From an uncultured Eubacteriales bacterium (GTDB lineage Bacteria > Bacillota > Clostridia > Christensenellales > Aristaeellaceae), in contig CADBNX010000427.1 in NCBI GenBank assembly GCA_902796115.1, positions 1 through 6,935 on the forward strand: a stretch of DNA of 6,935 bases. Reading direction: 5' to 3'. Every line of letters starts with the position of its first letter. Positions within the stretch are counted from its first letter, which is position 1. Below, one piece after another: positions 1 through 5,384 of the stretch. The translations under genes were made by a program, and so were the position numbers. The notes under the pieces were generated by a model. The model did no database searches, was not told where the DNA came from, and saw only the letters and a program-made list of their open reading frames with translations.

Positions 1-455
1 ACGATCAGCACCCACCAGCTGTCAAGCAGTCCCAGATCCCGGATATTCAGATAGGTCGGGATCATGCCGCCGCCGAAATACATGGTGAACACGAAGTACG
101 CCATGAAGTACCCGCGGCCCTTCAGTTCCTTCCGGCTCAACGCGTAAGAAGCCGGCAGCAGAAGGAACAGGTTGTATACCGTACCCACAGACGCATAAAA
201 GATCGTATTGCGGTACCCCTTCCACAGGCTTCCGAAGCGCAGCACGTTCTTGTAGCTGTCCAGCGTAAAACCTCTGATGAAGAACGCGACCTTTCCCGTA
301 TATACTTCCACCGGGTCGCTGAAGGAGGCGATCACCGTATAATACAGCGGATACACGCACACAAACAGAATCAGAGCGATCAGGATATGATTGCCGATAT
401 CAAAAAGAGTATCCGTCCGTGTCTGCCGGATGCGTCCGGCACGTCTGTCCCGCAT
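1..455 (-). CDS. Carbohydrate ABC transporter permease, LplC/YtcP type (partial, C-terminus off the left edge)
   Basis: This is one of two membrane subunits of a type I ABC importer that brings sugars or oligosaccharides across the cytoplasmic membrane. Read on the minus strand from an ATG at 455, it gives 151 residues with no stop before the window edge; the family is usually near 290-300. The protein begins MRDRRAGRIRQTRTDTLFD and has a first membrane helix around residues 23-43 (ILIALILFVCVYPLYYTVI). It then shows the typical FSDP stretch, a helix near NTIFYASVGTVYNLFLLLPA, and the family-typical YFGGGMIPTYLNIRDLGLLDSWWVLI segment. The EAA loop would lie beyond the edge. The start is supported by a GAGGTGA ribosome binding site at 461-467, which overlaps the TGA stop (466-468) of the upstream permease gene. 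The two starts and stops are 10 bases apart, which argues for translational coupling in one operon. The transported sugar cannot be told from the sequence. Confidence 0.9.
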   Translation of the reverse strand, partial: MRDRRAGRIRQTRTDTLFDIGNHILIALILFVCVYPLYYTVIASFSDPVEVYTGKVAFFIRGFTLDSYKNVLRFGSLWKGYRNTIFYASVGTVYNLFLLLPASYALSRKELKGRGYFMAYFVFTMYFGGGMIPTYLNIRDLGLLDSWWVLI

Positions 456-465
456 AAGTATCACC

Positions 466-1407
466 TCACCACAGAGACGTGCTGCTGACACGTTTTGAAA
501 TCTGGTTGACCAGGATCAGGATGATCCCGTTCACCACGGAATTGAACAGACCGATCGCCGTGGTATAGCTGTACTGCGCCTGAATGATCCCGATTTTGTA
601 AGTAAAGGTGGAAATGATTTCGGATACATCCTTGATCAGATCATTCTGCAGGAGCAGCACTTTTTCATGGCCGACATTCAGCAGAGAGCCTGCCCGCATG
701 ATCAGCAGAATGATGATGGTCGGCATGATGGTGGGCAGATCCAGGTACCAGATCTTCTGAAAGCGGTTTACTCCGTCGATCTGCGCGGCTTCCAGCATTT
801 CCACGTCGATGGAGGAAAGCGCGGCCAGATAGATGATGGAGCTCCAGCCCATCCCCTGCCAGATGCCGGAGAGAATATAGATGGGCTGATAGGCGGAGGA
901 CATTGCCATATAATTGAGACGGTCCAGACCAAGCGATGCGCGCAGGTTGTTCAGGATGCCGGAATCCAGCGCCAGCAGCATTTTGATCAGGCCGATCACC
1001 GCGACCAGGGACAGGAAGTGCGGTGCGTACGTAATCGTCTGCACCACCCGCTTGTAACGCGGCTGCCGGATCTCGTTGATCATCAGCGCCAGGATGATGG
1101 GTACCGGAAAGCTCCAGATCAGCGAGTTCAGGGAAATGGAGAGCGTATTCCGCAGCAGCGGCCAGAAATTGGGGGAAGTGACAAATTTGGTGAAATGCTT
1201 CAGCCCGACCCAGCTGCTGCCCCAGATGCCCTTACGGATCTTGTAATCCCGAAAGCCGATCTGCAGTCCGTACATGGGCAGATATTTGAAAATCAGAACG
1301 TCCAGCACCGCCGGAAGCAGAAACAGATACAGCGGCCAGTATCGCTTCATGTACGCCGCAAACGTCAGGTGTTTGTTCCGTTGGATAATCCCTTGTCTTG
1401 GTGCCAT
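466..1407 (-). CDS. Carbohydrate ABC transporter permease, LplB/YteP type
   Basis: This is the partner permease of the downstream LplC-like subunit; together they would form the membrane channel of a sugar or oligosaccharide importer. The 313-residue product matches the usual family length. It has about six hydrophobic segments: near residues 24-44, 85-110, 122-146, 173-197, 226-240 and 283-302. The EAA loop that contacts the ATPase reads EAAQIDGVNRFQKIWYLDLP at 206-225, with the conserved Gly 212 and the terminal Leu-Pro. The ending KRVSSTSLW is typical of LplB proteins. The frame is open up to 1575, but I chose the ATG at 1407. It has GGAGAGG at 1415-1421 with a 7-base spacing, and homologous family members begin shortly before the first helix. 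The 56-residue upstream extension is basic, lacks family features and would run into the terminator. No ATP-binding subunit or binding lipoprotein is in view; LplB/LplC systems often share a remote ATPase, and the lipoprotein gene often follows lplC. The substrate is unknown. Confidence 0.93.
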   Translation of the reverse strand: MAPRQGIIQRNKHLTFAAYMKRYWPLYLFLLPAVLDVLIFKYLPMYGLQIGFRDYKIRKGIWGSSWVGLKHFTKFVTSPNFWPLLRNTLSISLNSLIWSFPVPIILALMINEIRQPRYKRVVQTITYAPHFLSLVAVIGLIKMLLALDSGILNNLRASLGLDRLNYMAMSSAYQPIYILSGIWQGMGWSSIIYLAALSSIDVEMLEAAQIDGVNRFQKIWYLDLPTIMPTIIILLIMRAGSLLNVGHEKVLLLQNDLIKDVSEIISTFTYKIGIIQAQYSYTTAIGLFNSVVNGIILILVNQISKRVSSTSLW

Positions 1408-1488
1408 CGATTTGCCTCTCCGCTTACCCGTTTTTCTTTCCGGTCCGCACAGGCGGATCAAAGCCGGTTTTACTTGTTTTCGCGTAAT

Positions 1489-1517
1489 ACCATAATTGAA
1501 TCCGCCGCGGATTGCAA
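1489..1517 (-). promoter_or_regulatory. Candidate sigma-70 promoter of the lplB-lplC operon
   Basis: On the minus strand, TTGCAA at 1512-1517 (four of six matches to TTGACA) and TATGGT at 1489-1494 (four of six matches to TATAAT) are separated by exactly 17 bases. Transcription would start near 1482, leaving a leader of about 75 bases before the lplB ATG at 1407. It lies just downstream of the terminator of the preceding gene, where a promoter is needed. The match is only moderate, as is common for promoters that are activated or repressed. Confidence 0.5.
1499..1513. promoter_or_regulatory. Palindromic operator-like site inside the lplB promoter
   Basis: AATCCGC-C-GCGGATT is a perfect 7-base inverted repeat around one central base. 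The symmetry continues outward as TTG on one side and (G)CAA on the other. It covers the spacer and part of the -35 box of the candidate lplB promoter, where a bound repressor would block RNA polymerase. Sugar-importer operons of this type are usually controlled by a LacI-, GntR- or AraC-family regulator, but no regulator gene is in the window, so the protein that might bind is unknown. Confidence 0.4.
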
Positions 1518-1573
1518 TACTGATTTTTTGATTAACACGGCAAATCAAATTTTCATCAGCACGCCTGCCGCAC

Positions 1574-1613
1574 AAAAAAAAGTCGGTGCTGCATCATTTC
1601 ATCTGCAGCACCG
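1574..1613 (-). terminator. Rho-independent terminator of the 68-residue small gene
   Basis: Read on the minus strand, a perfect 10-bp stem CGGTGCTGCA/TGCAGCACCG (1604-1613 with 1584-1593) encloses a 10-base loop. It is followed, after ACT, by an uninterrupted run of T residues (plus-strand A-run 1574-1581). It begins 10 bases after the stop codon of the small gene and separates that gene from the permease operon. On the plus strand no T-run follows, so it works in one direction only. Confidence 0.93.
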
Positions 1614-1623
1614 CCGCTTCCCC

Positions 1624-1830
1624 TCAGTATTCCGTGCGGATCTCCTCAAGCCCGTAGATCTTCCTGAACTGCTTTTCATCCTCCGGGGTACGGATCAGCA
1701 TGATTTCCGTAAAGTGCCCGGTCTCCCGGTCGCGGAAGCCGGCGGCCTTCTCTCCCGTGCAGATGGACTGCCGGATGACCGCAGTGTGTTTTTCCGGATC
1801 ATAGGGAAATTCCTTTTTCAGCTTTTTCAT
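1624..1830 (-). CDS. Small conserved-looking protein of unknown function (68 aa)
   Basis: I cannot assign a function. The 68-residue product is soluble-looking and highly charged. It has a basic start (MKKLKKEFPYDPEKH), a central VIRQSICTGEKAAGFRDRETGHFTEIMLIR stretch with one cysteine (Cys24), and an acidic/aromatic tail (EEIRTEY). There is no signal peptide and no membrane segment. The alternating hydrophobic and polar residues in the centre suggest a small beta-sheet fold, and the PEDEKQFRKIYG segment suggests a helix. It is very likely a real gene. It has GAGAGG six bases before the ATG, its own promoter at 1909-1937, and a strong terminator 10 bases after the stop. My impression is that similar short ORFs occur in Clostridia, but this needs a database search. 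The terminator makes a direct link to the sugar permeases unlikely. Confidence 0.8.
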   Translation of the reverse strand: MKKLKKEFPYDPEKHTAVIRQSICTGEKAAGFRDRETGHFTEIMLIRTPEDEKQFRKIYGLEEIRTEY

Positions 1831-1908
1831 ATCCTTCCTCTCCCGCGAATCGGCATTTCTTCGGCTTTTCTTACCCGCAAACGGCAGCGTTTCGTCCCGG
1901 TATGAACC

Positions 1909-1937
1909 ATTCTACCCGATCCGGGCGCAATCCGCAA
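1909..1937 (-). promoter_or_regulatory. Promoter of the 68-residue small gene
   Basis: On the minus strand, TTGCGG (1932-1937) and TAGAAT (1909-1914, five of six matches to TATAAT) are 17 bases apart. The start of transcription would fall near 1902, giving a leader of about 70 bases before the ATG at 1830. The -35 box is weak (TTG only), but the -10 box and spacing are good. Confidence 0.6.
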
Positions 1938-1940
1938 GTC

Positions 1941-1960
1941 CGGGAAACCGGTTTCTCCCG
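1941..1960. other. Imperfect palindrome between divergent promoters
   Basis: AAACCGGTTT at 1945-1954 is a perfect 10-base palindrome. It is flanked by CGGG on the left and, after two extra bases, CCCG on the right. It sits between the two outward-facing -35 boxes (1932-1937 and 1972-1977), a place where one regulator could affect both genes. A 10-base palindrome can arise by chance, so this is only a candidate. Confidence 0.25.
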
Positions 1961-1971
1961 CCAAAAAGCAT

Positions 1972-2000
1972 TTGCGCTCATGCGCCAACGATGGTATAAT
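1972..2000 (+). promoter_or_regulatory. Promoter of mscL (extended -10 type)
   Basis: A perfect TATAAT at 1995-2000 is preceded by TGG at 1992-1994, making an extended -10 element. TTGCGC at 1972-1977 lies 17 bases upstream. The extended -10 compensates for the weak -35. The transcript would start near 2007, about 45 bases before the mscL start codon. Confidence 0.8.
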
Positions 2001-2051
2001 AGCACCGTTCAGGCCGGAAGGCTGCAATTATCTGCGAAGGAGTGATCATTC

Positions 2052-2531
2052 GTGAAAAAGTTCCTCAGCGAATTCAAGAAGTTTGCGCTCAAGGGCAATG
2101 TCATGGACATGGCGATCGGCGTTATCATCGCGACCGCGTTCAGCGCCATCGTCACCAGTCTCGTCAATGACCTCTTCATGCCGATCCTGACCCTGCTCAC
2201 CGGCGGCGTCAACGTGAGCGGCCAGTTCGCCATCCTCGGCAAGGTGCCGGAAGGCGTCACCGTCACGTCCCTGGATCAGGCCAAAGAGCTTGGCATCGCC
2301 ACCCTGAACTACGGCAATTTCATTCAGGCGATCATCAACTTCGTCCTGATTGCGCTGTGCCTGTTCCTTGTCGTCAAGGGCCTCAACAAAATGATCGAAG
2401 CCCGCAAGGCGCCCGAAGCGCCCAAGGAGCCGCCGCGTCTTTGCCCGTACTGCCAGCAGGAAGTGGACAAGAAAGCCACCCGCTGCCCGCACTGCACCAG
2501 CGAACTGCCGCCGGAGCCGGAAAAGAAATAA
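2052..2531 (+). CDS. mscL: Large-conductance mechanosensitive channel MscL with C-terminal zinc ribbon
   Basis: MscL forms a homopentameric pore in the cytoplasmic membrane that opens under membrane tension and releases solutes during hypo-osmotic shock. The N-terminus FLSEFKKFALKGNVMDMAIGVIIATAFSAIVTSLVNDLFMPIL is the classic amphipathic helix plus pore-lining TM1 (about residues 15-45). A short periplasmic loop follows (50-85), then TM2 (about 88-110, NFIQAIINFVLIALCLFLVVKG). After the proline-rich linker APEAPKEPP comes CPYC-X10-CPHC (Cys 131, 134, 145, 148), a zinc-ribbon-like knuckle that would be cytoplasmic. At 159 residues it is longer than the E. coli protein (136); the tail accounts for the difference. 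The start is GTG at 2052, with AGGAG at 2038-2042 nine bases upstream. Some Bacillota MscL proteins have similar tails as far as I know, so the tail is unusual rather than unique. It has its own promoter, and no T-rich terminator follows directly. Confidence 0.97.
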   Translation: MKKFLSEFKKFALKGNVMDMAIGVIIATAFSAIVTSLVNDLFMPILTLLTGGVNVSGQFAILGKVPEGVTVTSLDQAKELGIATLNYGNFIQAIINFVLIALCLFLVVKGLNKMIEARKAPEAPKEPPRLCPYCQQEVDKKATRCPHCTSELPPEPEKK

Positions 2532-2549
2532 CCAGTCCACGTTCTTATT

Positions 2550-2584
2550 GGCGGTGTTGCAGACGAGAGTACTGTAGCACCGCC
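2550..2584 (+). repeat. 13-bp hairpin (inverted repeat with G-U pairs) after mscL
   Basis: GGCGGTGTTGCAG (2550-2562) pairs with CTGTAGCACCGCC (2572-2584) around a 9-base loop ACGAGAGTA. Eleven pairs are Watson-Crick and two are G-U wobbles on the plus strand. Wobble pairs hint at selection on the RNA rather than on the DNA. There is no T-run after it, so it is not a standard intrinsic terminator. It could stabilise the mscL mRNA 3' end, be part of a queA leader, or be one arm of a dispersed repeat. Confidence 0.7.
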
Positions 2585-2647
2585 TGTTCATATGATACGC
2601 AGCACGAACTGCCGGAAATCTTTGGTTTTCAGCATAATCCGAAGAGT

Positions 2648-2676
2648 CGGGCGATACGCAGACTGCGTATCGCCCG
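2648..2676 (+). repeat. Perfect 14-bp inverted repeat upstream of queA
   Basis: CGGGCGATACGCAG and CTGCGTATCGCCCG form a perfect 14-base inverted repeat with a single A between the arms. As RNA it would make a very stable hairpin once a few central bases open into a loop. It is directly followed by a second, terminator-like hairpin. No T-run follows this hairpin itself. A near-perfect DNA palindrome of this size could also bind a dimeric protein or be a REP-like repeat. Confidence 0.8.
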
Positions 2677-2678
2677 AG

Positions 2679-2699
2679 GGGCTGTGCAGCAGCCCTTTT
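2679..2699 (+). terminator. Terminator-like hairpin in front of queA (possible attenuator)
   Basis: GGGCTG (2679-2684) pairs with CAGCCC (2690-2695) around a 5-base loop TGCAG, and TTTT follows directly at 2696-2699, then CTCT. The stem is short (6 bp) but GC-rich, and the T-run is short, so termination could be partial. It ends only 9 bases before the queA ribosome binding site, leaving no room for a promoter in between. It therefore either terminates mscL transcripts with leak into queA or works as an attenuator. Confidence 0.5.
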
Positions 2700-2720
2700 C
2701 TCTGCAGCAAAGGAGCCATC

Positions 2721-3746
2721 ATGAAAACATCCGATTTCGCCTATGACCTGCCGCAGGAACTGATCGCCCAGTCCCCCGCCTCTCCGCGCGACAGCGCGCG
2801 GCTGATGGTGATCGACCGTTCGACGGGCAAAAGAAGCGACCATATTTTCCGGGAATTTCCCGATTTTCTGCGCAGGGAAGACGTGCTGGTCCTCAACGAA
2901 ACCAAAGTCATCCCCGCGCGTCTGCTCGGTGTGAAGGAGGATACGCACGTCCCCTCTGAGGTGCTTTTGCTGCGCCGCATCGACCGCGACACCTGGGAAA
3001 CCCTGGTCCGCCCCGGACGGCGCCTCCGCGCCGGCACACGGGTGCTGTTCGGAGACGGAAAGCTCCGCGGCGTCATCGGGGAAACCACCTCCGCGGGCGG
3101 ACGCGTGGTGCGCTTTGAATACAGCGGGGTGTTCGAGGCGATCCTGGATGAGCTGGGAGAAATGCCGCTTCCCCCGTACATTCATGAAAAGCTGCAGGAT
3201 CCGGAACAGTATCAGACGGTCTACGCGAAGGTATCCGGAAGCGCCGCGGCCCCGACCGCGGGGCTGCACTTCACGCCCGAGCTGCTCGGCCGCATCCGGG
3301 AAAAGGGCGTGGATATCGTGCATGTGCTGCTCCACGTGGGACTGGGCACCTTCCGCCCCGTCAAATGCGAAAACGTGGAGGATCATGTGATGCACGAGGA
3401 ATTCTGGCAGGTGGGGGCGGACGCCGCGGAACGCATCAACGCCGCGAGAGCACGGGGCGGGCGCATCGTGTGCGCCGGCACCACCGCCGTGCGCACGCTG
3501 GAAAGCGCCGCCTCGGAGGACGGCACCGTGCACGAGGGCTGCGGCATGACCTCCATCTTCATCACCCCCGGCTACCGCTTCCGTGCGACCGATGCCCTGA
3601 TGACCAATTTTCACCTGCCCGAAAGCACGCTGCTGATGCTGGTATCGGCGCTGATGGGGCGTGAACTGGCTCTCGCCTGCTACCGCGAAGCCGTGGAGAA
3701 GAAATACCGTTTCTTCAGCTTCGGGGACGCGATGCTGATCGAATGA
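2721..3746 (+). CDS. queA: S-adenosylmethionine:tRNA ribosyltransferase-isomerase QueA
   Basis: QueA transfers and rearranges the ribosyl part of S-adenosylmethionine onto 7-aminomethyl-7-deazaguanine in tRNA (position 34), making epoxyqueuosine; it is cytoplasmic. The 341-residue product equals the usual Bacillota length. It shows the family blocks in order: DFAYDLPQELIAQSPASPRDSARL at the N-terminus, LNETKVIPARL, GEMPLPPYI, YQTVYA, SGSAAAPTAGLHFT (172-185), HVGLGTFRPV, GTTAVRTLE, IFITPGYRFRATDALMTNFHLPESTLLMLVSAL and, at the end, FFSFGDAMLIE. The frame is open back to 2592, but the ATG at 2721 is right. It has AAAGGAG at 2709-2715 five bases upstream, and the QueA domain begins there. The block before APTAGLHF reads KVSGS, where most QueA proteins have KEPGS. 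I found no good promoter directly before the gene, so it may depend on read-through from mscL past the hairpins at 2648-2699. No other queuosine gene is in the window. Confidence 0.97.
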   Translation: MKTSDFAYDLPQELIAQSPASPRDSARLMVIDRSTGKRSDHIFREFPDFLRREDVLVLNETKVIPARLLGVKEDTHVPSEVLLLRRIDRDTWETLVRPGRRLRAGTRVLFGDGKLRGVIGETTSAGGRVVRFEYSGVFEAILDELGEMPLPPYIHEKLQDPEQYQTVYAKVSGSAAAPTAGLHFTPELLGRIREKGVDIVHVLLHVGLGTFRPVKCENVEDHVMHEEFWQVGADAAERINAARARGGRIVCAGTTAVRTLESAASEDGTVHEGCGMTSIFITPGYRFRATDALMTNFHLPESTLLMLVSALMGRELALACYREAVEKKYRFFSFGDAMLIE

Positions 3747-3760
3747 ACCCGGCATCCCGT

Positions 3761-3789
3761 TTGACGCCATAGGGAAAAGAAGGTATAAT
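3761..3789 (+). promoter_or_regulatory. Strong sigma-70 promoter of the comM-like operon
   Basis: TTGACG (3761-3766, five of six) and TATAAT (3784-3789, six of six) are separated by exactly 17 bases, the best promoter match in the window. It begins 14 bases after the queA stop. Transcription would start near 3796, giving a leader of about 26 bases before the ATG at 3822. No terminator is seen between queA and this promoter. Confidence 0.9.
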
Positions 3790-3821
3790 TCAGCTGCAAT
3801 TCTACGGTAAGGAGCGCTGTT

Positions 3822-5357
3822 ATGCTGGCAAGAACACTGTGCTATGCGCTGATCGGCGTGGACGGCATTCCCGTGACGGTGGAAACGGACGTTTCCGGCG
3901 GCACGTTCAAGCAGGTGGTCGTAGGACTGCCGGATACGGCGGTCAAGGAGAGCACGGAGCGGGTGCTGGCGGGGCTGCGCAATTCCGGATACGCATTTCC
4001 GCAGGGCCGGGTCACCGTAAACCTGGCCCCGGCGGACGTGCGCAAGGAAGGCAGCGCGTTTGACCTTTCCATCGCGCTTTCCCTGCTCGCCGCTTCCCGC
4101 CAGGTGCGCATGCCCGCGCTCGCGGATACGCTGGTGATCGGTGAGCTCAGCCTGAACGGCAGCCTGGCGCCCGTGCGGGGCGTGCTGTCGATGGTGATCG
4201 CGGCCCGGGAACAGGGCATCCGGCAGGTGCTGCTGCCCGCGGCGAACGCGGCGGAGGTGGCCAGCGTAAGCGGCATCGAAATCTATCCGGCTTCGACGCT
4301 GCGCGAGGCAGCGGAGCATCTGTCCGGCAAAGCGCCGATTCCCGCGCAGGCGCAGGTGCCCTACGCGAGCCTGCTCACGGCGGGAAAACCGGTATGGGAT
4401 CTGCGGGAGGTGCGCGGTCAGCGCGGCGCAAGGCGCGCGCTTGAGATCGCCGCCGCGGGGGGCCACAACATCCTCTTCATCGGGGTACCGGGCAGCGGCA
4501 AAACTATGCTGGCCCGCTGCCTTCCGGGCATCCTGCCTCCGATGACCTTCCGCGAAAGCCTGGAAACGACGCGCATCCATTCCGTGGCCGGGCTGATCGC
4601 GCCGGGCGAAGGGCTGATGACCGCCCGTCCTTTCCGTACGCCCCATCACTCCGCGTCGCTGCCCGCGCTGATCGGCGGCGGTTCGGACGCGCGCCCGGGG
4701 GAAATCTCCCTGGCGCACAACGGCGTGCTGTTCCTGGACGAGCTTCCGGAGTATCCCCGCGCCAGCCTGGAAGCGCTGCGGCAGCCGCTGGAGGACGGCG
4801 AGGTATCCGTCTCCCGCGTGAAGGCGCGCACACGGTACCTGAGCCGCTGTATGCTGGTGGCCGGCATGAACCCGTGCCCCTGCGGATACTACGGCTCGCG
4901 CACGCATCCCTGCCGCTGCACGGCAAACGATATCCGCCGGTATCTGGATAAAATCTCCGGCCCTCTGCTGGACCGGATCGACCTGCAGCTGGAGGTGGAC
5001 GCGGTGCCGGTCAGCGAAATCGCGGAATCGGGCGACGCGGAGGATTCCGCTGCGGTCCGGGCGCGTGTGGAGCGGGCGCGGCACATTCAGCTGGAACGGA
5101 TGAAGGAAACCGGGGAAACCTGCAACGCGAACCTGGCCGGAGAGAATATCCGCCGCTACTGCGCGCTGGATGAAAAGGCGGAGCGGCTGCTTGAGAGAGC
5201 GGTGGAAAAAACCGGCATGAGCATGCGCGGCTACAACCGCCTGCGGAAGGTGGCGCGGACCATCGCGGACCTGGCCGGGGAGGAAAAAGTCCTGCCGGAG
5301 CATGTGGCCGAAGCGGTGCAGTACCGCAGCCTTGACAGCAAGTACTGGGGACGGTGA
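3822..5357 (+). CDS. YifB/ComM family Mg-chelatase-like AAA+ ATPase
   Basis: This family of cytoplasmic AAA+ ATPases includes ComM, a hexameric DNA branch-migration helicase used in natural transformation of Haemophilus and Vibrio. Many Bacillota carry one without a proven role, so I leave the symbol open. The 511 residues match the usual length. An N-terminal ChlI/S5-like domain (about 20-140) contains VVGLPDTAVKESTERV and NLAPADVRKEGSAFDL. The AAA+ core follows, with Walker A GVPGSGKT (221-228), RTPHHSAS, Walker B VLFLDE (302-307), MNPCPCGYYGSRTHPCRC (349-366; Cys 352, 354, 364 and 366, a family hallmark) and SGPLLDRIDL (379-388, with Arg 385). The C-terminal chelatase-like helical domain carries MRGYNRLRKVARTIADL and ends EAVQYRSLD. 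The start is ATG at 3822, with TAAGGAG at 3808-3814 seven bases upstream. It is first in a probable operon with the two downstream genes. No key residue appears lost. Confidence 0.95.
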   Translation: MLARTLCYALIGVDGIPVTVETDVSGGTFKQVVVGLPDTAVKESTERVLAGLRNSGYAFPQGRVTVNLAPADVRKEGSAFDLSIALSLLAASRQVRMPALADTLVIGELSLNGSLAPVRGVLSMVIAAREQGIRQVLLPAANAAEVASVSGIEIYPASTLREAAEHLSGKAPIPAQAQVPYASLLTAGKPVWDLREVRGQRGARRALEIAAAGGHNILFIGVPGSGKTMLARCLPGILPPMTFRESLETTRIHSVAGLIAPGEGLMTARPFRTPHHSASLPALIGGGSDARPGEISLAHNGVLFLDELPEYPRASLEALRQPLEDGEVSVSRVKARTRYLSRCMLVAGMNPCPCGYYGSRTHPCRCTANDIRRYLDKISGPLLDRIDLQLEVDAVPVSEIAESGDAEDSAAVRARVERARHIQLERMKETGETCNANLAGENIRRYCALDEKAERLLERAVEKTGMSMRGYNRLRKVARTIADLAGEEKVLPEHVAEAVQYRSLDSKYWGR

Positions 5358-5384
5358 AAACGACTGCCGGAAGGAGCGTTTGTC

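Noticed and set aside
22..360. A 112-codon plus-strand open frame at the left edge
   Set aside because: It is antisense to the LplC-like permease, whose protein sequence is clearly typical of the family.
1408..1575. N-terminal extension of LplB from an ATG at 1575
   Set aside because: The extension would begin inside the terminator T-run, lacks family similarity, and covers the promoter and operator. The ATG at 1407 has a good ribosome binding site.
667..1905. A 412-codon plus-strand open frame over the LplB gene and the small gene
   Set aside because: It lies antisense to a clear permease gene and crosses a terminator. The translation is rich in Arg, Gln, His and Asp without any domain, and no ribosome binding site was seen.
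2633..2638. CATAAT as a -10 box for queA
   Set aside because: No acceptable -35 sequence lies 16-18 bases upstream, and there is no TG extension.
2592..2720. N-terminal extension of QueA from an ATG at 2592
   Set aside because: These 43 codons translate the hairpin region, have no ribosome binding site and no QueA similarity. The ATG at 2721 with AAAGGAG fits the family.
2532..2720. preQ1 riboswitch in front of queA
   Set aside because: The position and gene would fit, but I cannot find the class I core (short hairpin with an A-rich tail) or the class II pattern. Kept only as an unassigned structured segment.
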